Notes under the pieces: generated by a model | Database searches by the model: none | What the model was told of the DNA's origin: nothing | What the model saw: the letters and a program-made list of their open reading frames with translations, nothing else | Made by a program: the position numbers and the translations under genes | In this document: positions 23,557-28,956 of the stretch, piece after piece | How positions within the stretch are numbered: position 1 is the stretch's first letter | Layout: every line of letters starts with the position of its first letter | Assembly: GCA_903921455.1 (NCBI GenBank) | Contig: CAIXPZ010000066.1 | Location: 1-28,956 of the forward strand | Length of the DNA stretch: 28,956 bases | Direction of reading: 5' to 3' | Source: an uncultured Verrucomicrobia subdivision 3 bacterium | Lineage (GTDB): Bacteria; Verrucomicrobiota; Verrucomicrobiae; Limisphaerales; UBA11358

Positions 23557-23562
23557 TATAAT
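23557..23562 (+). promoter_or_regulatory. Perfect TATAAT box close to the start of the second giant gene
   Basis: A consensus -10 hexamer sits in an AT-rich stretch (CATTATAATTAATATC) and ends 7 nt before the ATG at 23570. Initiation 6-8 nt downstream would give a leaderless or nearly leaderless mRNA. No good -35 element is seen at the right distance (GCGAAC region). The gap after the metalloprotease is 85 bp. Confidence 0.4.
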
Positions 23563-23569
23563 TAATATC

Positions 23570-26500
23570 ATGACCAATCCACACACACCCTGTTGGGCGA
23601 TTGCCTCCCGTTTTCTCGTGGTCGCTTTGCTGGCTGCCGGCCACGCCGGTTTCGCCGCCGATACGCAAATCAACACCGGTTTCGATGGTCCCACCGGCGC
23701 GGATACCTTTTGGTGGCCCAACGATCCTAATGCGGCGACTGGCCCGAACCATGTCATGGACATCATCAATGGCATCTACCGGATTTACAACAAAAGCGGC
23801 ACGCTGGTGGCCAGCGGCGGCCTGGATGGTTTCTTCAGTTCGCTCACGCCCGGGGTGGCCACGCTCGATCCCAACATCACTTATGACGACATTGCCCAGC
23901 GGTTTGTGCTGGAAGCCAATGGCAGCGGCGGTGACATTACCAACGCCTATTTTGCTGTTTCCAATACCTCCGACCCGACTCAGGGTTTCACCGAGGTGCA
24001 CAAGATTGGCTTTGCCGGAGCCTATGATGGCAGCAAGATTGGTTTCAACGCCGATGTTTATGTGATCTGCGCGACGACCGGCACGGCGGTGATTCAAAAA
24101 TCCTCCGTGCTTGATTCCAACAACGCCACGTTCACGATTGTCTCCCAAACCACCAGCACCTACGGTCGGGCCGCCCGGATGAACGGCGCCCTGACGGGAG
24201 GTCCAATGTATTTCACCTCGGCTTCAGGTGGTCAGATCCGGGTGACTCGCTTGGACAATGTTCTCAGCAACGCTCCCACCTACACCAGCTACAATGTGGC
24301 GGGCAGTTCCGGTTGCTCGGATCCGGCCACGCCGGGCTGGCGTAATAACAGTCTCGTCACCGCCAACACCGGTGCGATGTATTGGTGGCAGGTCGACACG
24401 AGCACGACCACGCCGACCCTCGTGCAACAGGGATTTCAGGCACCACAGTCCGGGTTTACGACCGGCTACGGTTCCGCCAACATCGCGCCCAACGGCGACC
24501 TGGGGGTTTCGTGGATGGAATATTCCGCCTCAACCAATCTGCTGCCGGTTAAAATGTGGGTTGCCTGGCGCTCGGCTGCCGATCCGACCAATTTCCTGCG
24601 CGTGCCCATCATGGTCAGGACTTCCGGTTCCGTGATCCAGGCCAACGGACGCCATGGCGATTTCAGTTCGACGGTCTGCGACATCAATACGAACGGCGTG
24701 ACGCTGAATACGTTCTGGTCCTGCAATGGTTACATCCGGTCGCCGGGAGGCGAAGCGGTGTGGAATCAAAATTTTGGCGGCACGCCGCTGCTGCCGCCGA
24801 GTATCACTACCCAGCCAACCAATGTCACGGTGGTCGCCGGAAACCCTCTGACCTTGAGCGTTACCAACGTTGGGGCGCAGCCGTTTAGTTATCAATGGTT
24901 GAAAAACGGCACGAATATTTCCGGAGCCACTACCAATCCATTTGCCATATCCATAACGACCAATACCGATGGTGGTAATTACACCGTGGTGGTAACCAAC
25001 AATGAAGGTAGCGTCACCAGCGCGGTGGCGGTGGTGACCATTGTTCCCGCCAACGACAGTGTCTGGATTAACCCCGCCGGCGGTTCTTGGACCAATACCG
25101 CGAACTGGAGCGGCGGCGTGGTCGCCACCGGCCCCGGTAAGACGGCAAATTTCAACACGCTCAACCTCACGGCTAGCCCGACGGTCAACCTGGACGGTGC
25201 GCGCTCCATCGGTTATCTGATCTTTGGTGATACGACGCCGAGCCATAACTGGACGCTCGCCACCGGCGCCGGCGGACCGCTGACGCTGGATGCTTTGAGC
25301 GGCAGCCCGGCGATCACGGTCAGTAACCAGTCCGCCACCATCAGCGCGGTGCTTGCCGGCGTTGACGGACTGCTTAAGTTCGGTGCCGGCACGCTGACGC
25401 TTTCCGGAGCGAACACTTACACCGGCGGGACGACCATCAGCAACGGGTTGGTGCTGGACGGCATTGCTAGCACCACTTCCGGCGCGTTTGGCACGTTCAA
25501 CGCCGCCGCTTCGACCGTCAATGTCTTGAACGGTGCCACGGTGGACATCAACGGCAAGGCCAGCGGCAGCGATTTCTTTTACGGCCTGACCCTCGCCGGT
25601 TCCGGCACTAGCGGCCAGGGCGCGCTGGTCAACAACGGCACCAGCGGCGGTTCCGGCCAGCGCTCCACGCCCAACCTTGCGCTTGCGGCCAACGCGACCA
25701 TCGGCGGGAGCGGTAACATTTACATGATCAACCAGGGCTACGCCGCCGACGCGCTCTCCCTGAACGGCTTCACGCTCACGAAGACCGGGGCGAACACGTT
25801 TTATTTCTGCAACACCACCGTCTCCGGTGGCGGCGCCATTGCCGTCAACAGCGGCACCATTTCCCAAAGCACCACCGCCAGCACCGCTGGCGGCACCGCG
25901 TTCGTCCTCGCCAACACCTCCGGCGTCGCGCTTAACTTGAACAACTTGAGTCTCTCCGTCGGCTCGCTGTCTGGCGGCGGCGCAGCCGGCGGCAACGTGT
26001 CTCTCGGCTCGGCCACCTTGACGGTGGGCGGCGACAACACCTCGCCCGGCCCGTTTGCCGGGGTCATCAGCGGCACGGGCGGCTTGATCAAAACCGGCGC
26101 GGGTGTCTTGACGTTGTCCGGCAACAACACCTACACCGGCTCCACCATCGTGAGCAACGGCATCCTTGCTGGCACGGGTGTCATCCGGGGCCCCGTCACG
26201 AATCTGGCCGGCAGCACGCTTGCTCCGGGCATCAATGGCATCGGCACGCTTTCCATCAGCAACGCCCTGACCTTGCAGGGCGCTGTTTTCGCCGAAATCA
26301 ACCGGACCGCTGGCACCGCCGACAAGGTTCAGGGCGTCACCACCCTCACTTACGGGGGCCTGCTTTCTGTCATGAATCTCGCCGGCACGCTCACGACCAA
26401 CGATACCTTCACCTTGTTTTCCGCATCAAGTTATGCGGGCAGTTTTGCGGGAGTAAATCTTCCGCCTTTAGGTTCGGGCATGACTTGGGACACCTCCAGC

Positions 26501-28669
26501 TTGTCTGTGAACGGCAGCCTCAAGGTTGTCGGCTTCACCGGTGTCAACCCGGCCACCAATGTCCCAGCGAACTTGACGGCCACGCCGGTTTCCCCGTCGC
26601 AAATCAATGTTTCGTGGACCGCCACTCCGGAGGCGACGAGCTACCTCCTCAGCCGGAACGGCACGCCTTTTGCCACCGTCATCGGCACCAATTTCACGGA
26701 TACCGGTCTGGGCATGGGCGTCACCTATTGCTATGCCGTGGCCGGTGTCAACAGCGGCGGGAGTTCCGCGTCCGGTCCCAGCACCTGCGCCACCACTTAT
26801 GTGTCTGGCTCAACCCTGACGTGGGACGCCAGCACCGGAACCTCGGGCATTCAGGATGGCGGCGGTAATTGGGGTAGCGCCGGAACGCCATGGCAGTATG
26901 GCGGCAACAACGTCGTTTGGAACAATGGCAACAGCGCCGCCTTTGGCGTCAGCACTACGACCAATTGCACCGTCACCCTCACCAATAATGTTGCGCCTGC
27001 GGGAATTAATTTCAACGCCACCGGCGGCGGCACTTACACCATCGCGGGAACGAATTCCGTTTTGCTGACCAACAATGTCACCATCAACGCCGGTCGCAAT
27101 GCCACCATCAGCACCTACCTCAACGGGCCGGGCACTTTGGTCTCCACCGGCGCACCCAGCGCGATTTTGACGCTCAGTGCCGGCAACGGATACTCCGGCG
27201 GGACTGTCGTCAACGGCGGGCGGTTGACCGCTACCGGCGGTGGTTGGTATGCGGCGCGCTCCATCGGCACCGGCTCGCTATCAGTGAGCAACGGGGCCAC
27301 GGCGCAGTTCACCCAGGCGCATGGTTTTGGTGTCGGCACCGGCGGTTATGGCGTTACCATCAATAACGCCACGCTCCAGTTTGACCACGAGAACTATGTG
27401 AGTGGTTTGGACATGACGGGCGGGTCGGTCATCGGTGCCGGCGAAATCCGCACTACCGGGGCCACTTACAACTTCAATGGCGCGGCCACCAATTCGCTGA
27501 TTACCTGCGGCGTTAATATGGTCAGCGCCGGAACATTCAATGTCGCCGATGGACCGTCCATGGTTGATTTACTCTTTTCTGGTTATCTCAGCAATGGCGG
27601 CACCCTCACCAAAACCGGCGCTGGGCTGATGCGTTACACCGGCACCCAATCGGGTACCAGTCCTGTCACCATCTCGGCGGGCGTCTTGCAGGTGGACGGT
27701 GTGCTCAATAGCAGCTCGGTGATGATTATGGGAACCTTGACGCTGGCGCAGCGTCAATTTGTGACGGTCGTGACGATGTCGGGCGGCACGTTGGGTGGAA
27801 CGGGCACCATCAATGGCCCGGTCACCCAACAGGCCCTCGCCACCCTCGCTCCCGGAGGGATCACTAACCTTGGCACGCTCACCATCAACAATACGATTTC
27901 GCTTAACGGCATCGCCTCCTTCCGCATCAGCAAGAACAGCGGCGTGATCACCAACGACCAGGTCCGGGGCATGACCGGCGAGGTATACACCGACACCACG
28001 TTGCTGGTCACCAATATCACCACCGACGGCACGCCGCTGGCGCAGGACGATACCTTCCAGCTGTTCGCGCGAGCCTCCGGCAGCTTCGTTGGCGAAGTGC
28101 TGTATTTTGACCTTCCGGCTTTGCCCACCAATCTGGTATGGGATGTCTCTTCCATCGAAGCCGACGGCGCGCTCCGCGTGGCGGCCTTGCCGGTCATCAC
28201 CAACCAGCCGCAGAGCCTTGCGGTGAACGCCGGCAGCCCGGCCGGTTTCACGGTTGGCGCCGTGGGTTCCGGCGAGTTGACGTATCAATGGCAGAAAGAT
28301 GGCGCTGATATTGTCGGCGCGGCGACCAATCTTTATACCATCGCCAGTGCGAGTCCCGCCAGCGCCGGCAATTACACCGTTGTGGTCACGAGCGATTTTG
28401 GTTCGGTGACGAGCTCCGTGGCGGTGCTGACGGTGCTCGTGCCGCCGGTCATCACCGGTAGCCCGGTCATGGGTGCGGGCGGGTTTCAATTGACCTTCAA
28501 CGGGCCGGCCGGTCAGACCTATAAAATCCTGACCAGCACCAATCTGATCCTGCCGGTGGCGAGCTGGGCCATCCTGACCAACGGCACGTTTACCGGCAGT
28601 CCGGTGACGTTCACCAACAGTGTTGCGCCGGGTTCGGTGGCCGGTTATTACCGGCTTGCCTCGCCGTGA
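23570..28669 (+). CDS. Giant secreted propeller/beta-helix protein with Ig-like and Fn3 domains
   Basis: This 1699-aa protein has a signal peptide ending near 'GHAGFAADTQ'. Residues about 25-405 look like a beta-propeller ('GPNHVMDIINGIYRIYNKSG', 'ATLDPNITYDDIAQRFVLEA', 'SANIAPNGDLGVSW'). No catalytic residues are recognisable, though a sialidase-like or binding role is possible. An Ig-like domain (about 408-495), a beta-helix with PATR repeats (about 500-985), an Fn3 domain (about 993-1077), a second beta-helix (about 1080-1535), a second Ig-like domain (about 1540-1620) and the shared 77-aa C-terminal module follow. There is no autotransporter barrel. It could be a surface adhesin or glycan-binding protein serving the operon's hydrolases. 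Function is unassigned. It may share a transcript with the protease or use the TATAAT box just upstream. Confidence 0.8.
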   Translation: MTNPHTPCWAIASRFLVVALLAAGHAGFAADTQINTGFDGPTGADTFWWPNDPNAATGPNHVMDIINGIYRIYNKSGTLVASGGLDGFFSSLTPGVATLDPNITYDDIAQRFVLEANGSGGDITNAYFAVSNTSDPTQGFTEVHKIGFAGAYDGSKIGFNADVYVICATTGTAVIQKSSVLDSNNATFTIVSQTTSTYGRAARMNGALTGGPMYFTSASGGQIRVTRLDNVLSNAPTYTSYNVAGSSGCSDPATPGWRNNSLVTANTGAMYWWQVDTSTTTPTLVQQGFQAPQSGFTTGYGSANIAPNGDLGVSWMEYSASTNLLPVKMWVAWRSAADPTNFLRVPIMVRTSGSVIQANGRHGDFSSTVCDINTNGVTLNTFWSCNGYIRSPGGEAVWNQNFGGTPLLPPSITTQPTNVTVVAGNPLTLSVTNVGAQPFSYQWLKNGTNISGATTNPFAISITTNTDGGNYTVVVTNNEGSVTSAVAVVTIVPANDSVWINPAGGSWTNTANWSGGVVATGPGKTANFNTLNLTASPTVNLDGARSIGYLIFGDTTPSHNWTLATGAGGPLTLDALSGSPAITVSNQSATISAVLAGVDGLLKFGAGTLTLSGANTYTGGTTISNGLVLDGIASTTSGAFGTFNAAASTVNVLNGATVDINGKASGSDFFYGLTLAGSGTSGQGALVNNGTSGGSGQRSTPNLALAANATIGGSGNIYMINQGYAADALSLNGFTLTKTGANTFYFCNTTVSGGGAIAVNSGTISQSTTASTAGGTAFVLANTSGVALNLNNLSLSVGSLSGGGAAGGNVSLGSATLTVGGDNTSPGPFAGVISGTGGLIKTGAGVLTLSGNNTYTGSTIVSNGILAGTGVIRGPVTNLAGSTLAPGINGIGTLSISNALTLQGAVFAEINRTAGTADKVQGVTTLTYGGLLSVMNLAGTLTTNDTFTLFSASSYAGSFAGVNLPPLGSGMTWDTSSLSVNGSLKVVGFTGVNPATNVPANLTATPVSPSQINVSWTATPEATSYLLSRNGTPFATVIGTNFTDTGLGMGVTYCYAVAGVNSGGSSASGPSTCATTYVSGSTLTWDASTGTSGIQDGGGNWGSAGTPWQYGGNNVVWNNGNSAAFGVSTTTNCTVTLTNNVAPAGINFNATGGGTYTIAGTNSVLLTNNVTINAGRNATISTYLNGPGTLVSTGAPSAILTLSAGNGYSGGTVVNGGRLTATGGGWYAARSIGTGSLSVSNGATAQFTQAHGFGVGTGGYGVTINNATLQFDHENYVSGLDMTGGSVIGAGEIRTTGATYNFNGAATNSLITCGVNMVSAGTFNVADGPSMVDLLFSGYLSNGGTLTKTGAGLMRYTGTQSGTSPVTISAGVLQVDGVLNSSSVMIMGTLTLAQRQFVTVVTMSGGTLGGTGTINGPVTQQALATLAPGGITNLGTLTINNTISLNGIASFRISKNSGVITNDQVRGMTGEVYTDTTLLVTNITTDGTPLAQDDTFQLFARASGSFVGEVLYFDLPALPTNLVWDVSSIEADGALRVAALPVITNQPQSLAVNAGSPAGFTVGAVGSGELTYQWQKDGADIVGAATNLYTIASASPASAGNYTVVVTSDFGSVTSSVAVLTVLVPPVITGSPVMGAGGFQLTFNGPAGQTYKILTSTNLILPVASWAILTNGTFTGSPVTFTNSVAPGSVAGYYRLASP
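25376..25462 (+). repeat. PATR beta-strand repeat unit 1 in the propeller/beta-helix protein
   Basis: This segment encodes 29 residues including 'GAGTLTLSGANTYTGGTT', the textbook pattern of passenger-associated transport/beta-strand repeats. It matches the units at 26090-26173 and 20959-21048. Confidence 0.88.
26090..26173 (+). repeat. PATR beta-strand repeat unit 2 in the propeller/beta-helix protein
   Basis: This segment encodes 28 residues including 'KTGAGVLTLSGNNTYTGST', aligned with unit 1. It begins another stretch of Gly/Asn/Thr-rich beta-helix ending before the Fn3 domain. Confidence 0.88.
28436..28669 (+). repeat. Shared C-terminal module, copy 2
   Basis: This is the gapless counterpart of 23251-23484, ending 'GYYRLASP'. 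Silent as well as replacement differences are scattered along the copy, so it is not a very recent duplication, although blocks such as GGTCAGACCTATAAAAT are identical. Confidence 0.9.
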
Positions 28670-28678
28670 ACTGGCGGG

Positions 28679-28697
28679 GCGGGTGGGGGCTGCCCGC
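28679..28697 (+). terminator. Possible hairpin after the last giant gene
   Basis: GCGGG (28679-28683) can pair with CCCGC (28693-28697) around a 9-nt loop, 10 nt after the stop and directly against the IS end. No T-tract follows, so intrinsic termination is doubtful. Confidence 0.2.
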
Positions 28698-28720
28698 GCT
28701 TGTATACTTAACAAACGCAC
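28698..28720 (-). repeat. Terminal inverted repeat of the IS, left end
   Basis: This is the exact reverse complement of 92-114. The flank just outside this IS copy, 28690-28697, reads CTGCCCGC and is not identical to 115-122, as expected for two independent ends and not one target duplication. Confidence 0.85.
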
Positions 28721-28735
28721 GGACAGCGGATGTCC
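28721..28735. repeat. Hairpin GGACA-GCGGA-TGTCC at the IS 5' end
   Basis: A perfect 5-bp inverted repeat with a 5-nt spacer lies directly inside the IS end and 26 nt before the transposase start. Some insertion sequences use such hairpins to block translation from read-through transcripts. Here it is a suggestion only. Confidence 0.3.
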
Positions 28736-28760
28736 TAGGGTGTCGGCTAGATTTGTCGGC

Positions 28761-28956
28761 ATGAATACCTCACAAATGAAGGCGGACGGGGCGGTTTTGA
28801 CGGACCTAGCGCAGGCCTATGGCGAAGCAGCCAAAGCGCGGGAGCTGTTGGAATCGTGGCGGTGGCCCAACGGCCCAGTTTGTCCGCATTGCCATAACGC
28901 TGGCGAAAAAACGATCTCCAAGCTGGCGGCGCAAACGACCAGCCAGAGCCGCGTCC
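28761..28956 (+). CDS. IS1595-type transposase, N-terminal part
   Basis: The frame starts at ATG 28761 and is open to the window end (65 codons). 'LLESWRWPNGPVCPHCHNAG' is the zinc-ribbon N-terminus of IS1595-family transposases, with C-x2-C as the first half of the metal site. The second Cys pair and the DDE domain are beyond the window. The start has no Shine-Dalgarno sequence. It is probably the same protein whose tail is seen at 3-104, so the two IS copies are likely close relatives, but the visible parts do not overlap. Confidence 0.8.
   Translation, partial: MNTSQMKADGAVLTDLAQAYGEAAKARELLESWRWPNGPVCPHCHNAGEKTISKLAAQTTSQSRV

Larger units (their letters stand above)
28698..28956 (+). mobile_element. 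5' end of a second IS1595-type insertion sequence (cut by the window edge)
   Basis: It begins with the 23-bp inverted repeat and continues through a short leader into the N-terminus of a transposase on the + strand. The orientation is the same as the copy at the left edge, so the two form direct repeats around the 28.6-kb block. Confidence 0.75.

Noticed and set aside
20100..28200. Gly/Asn/Thr-rich repetitive DNA that might be a CRISPR or satellite array
   Set aside because: Repeat units are divergent, in frame, and encode PATR or Ig-like protein repeats. There are no identical regularly spaced direct repeats.
28600..28669. PEP-CTERM, LPXTG or type IX sorting signal at the ends of the giant proteins
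   Set aside because: There is no Pro-Glu-Pro plus hydrophobic helix plus basic tail and no LPXTG. The shared tail is soluble and beta-rich.
1..28956. Circular molecule closed through a single IS copy
   Set aside because: The visible IS ends do not overlap, the bases next to the two terminal repeats (CCGCTGCC and CTGCCCGC) are not an identical target duplication, and no replication or mobilisation genes are present. It cannot be formally excluded without the missing IS middle.

Overview
This window looks like a piece of a Verrucomicrobiota chromosome, perhaps from a Pedosphaera-like soil or freshwater lineage. The evidence is the GC-rich DNA, starts that nearly all lack a Shine-Dalgarno sequence, many exported glycoside hydrolases, a Tat-exported Gfo/Idh/MocA-type GH109 enzyme, and two giant Asn/Thr/Gly-rich secreted proteins. 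Those giants carry Ig-like, LamG, GEVED and passenger-associated beta-strand repeats and end in a shared '...Y-[FY]-R-L-x-S-P' module. The phylum is an inference. There is no rRNA, tRNA or housekeeping gene here to fix it.

Layout. Positions 1-114 hold the 3' end of an IS1595-type insertion sequence (transposase tail plus terminal inverted repeat). Positions 115-300 are a leader with a perfect 6-bp palindrome. Positions 301-16524 carry eleven genes on the + strand with junctions of -1 to 42 nt, almost certainly one operon: MFS sugar porter, GH89 alpha-N-acetylglucosaminidase, GH29 alpha-fucosidase, GH109-type alpha-N-acetylgalactosaminidase, GH20 beta-hexosaminidase, ROK-type sugar kinase, PIG-L/LmbE deacetylase, NagB, NahK-like N-acetylhexosamine kinase, UDP-sugar 4-epimerase, and a clan GH-D-like (alpha-galactosidase-like) hydrolase. 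Positions 16525-16977 are intergenic and contain potential alternative hairpins. Two giant exported proteins follow: a 2168-aa metzincin protease (16978-23484) and a 1699-aa propeller/beta-helix protein (23570-28669). Positions 28698-28956 hold the 5' end of a second IS1595-type element, in the same orientation as the first.

How the genes fit together. The five exported glycosidases have the specificities expected for removing the caps of animal-type mucin O-glycans and glycolipids: alpha-Fuc, alpha-GalNAc, alpha-Gal, alpha-GlcNAc and beta-HexNAc. The secreted metzincin could cut the protein backbone. Released amino sugars would enter through the MFS porter. Inside the cell there appear to be two branches. 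In one, a ROK kinase, a PIG-L deacetylase and NagB lead to fructose-6-phosphate, with the PIG-L protein standing where NagA would be expected. In the other, NahK plus a 4-epimerase handle GalNAc/GlcNAc as 1-phosphates and UDP-sugars. Fucose catabolism, a uridylyltransferase, sialidase, sulfatase, a SusC/D-type importer and any dedicated regulator are absent from the window.

The most notable points are the IS1595-type copies flanking the whole catabolic block (a composite-transposon-like island, or a contig that breaks at a repeated IS), the apparent NagA replacement, the stereotyped stop-ATTT-ATG gene junctions, the periplasmic insert in the MFS porter, and the C-terminal module shared by the two giant proteins.
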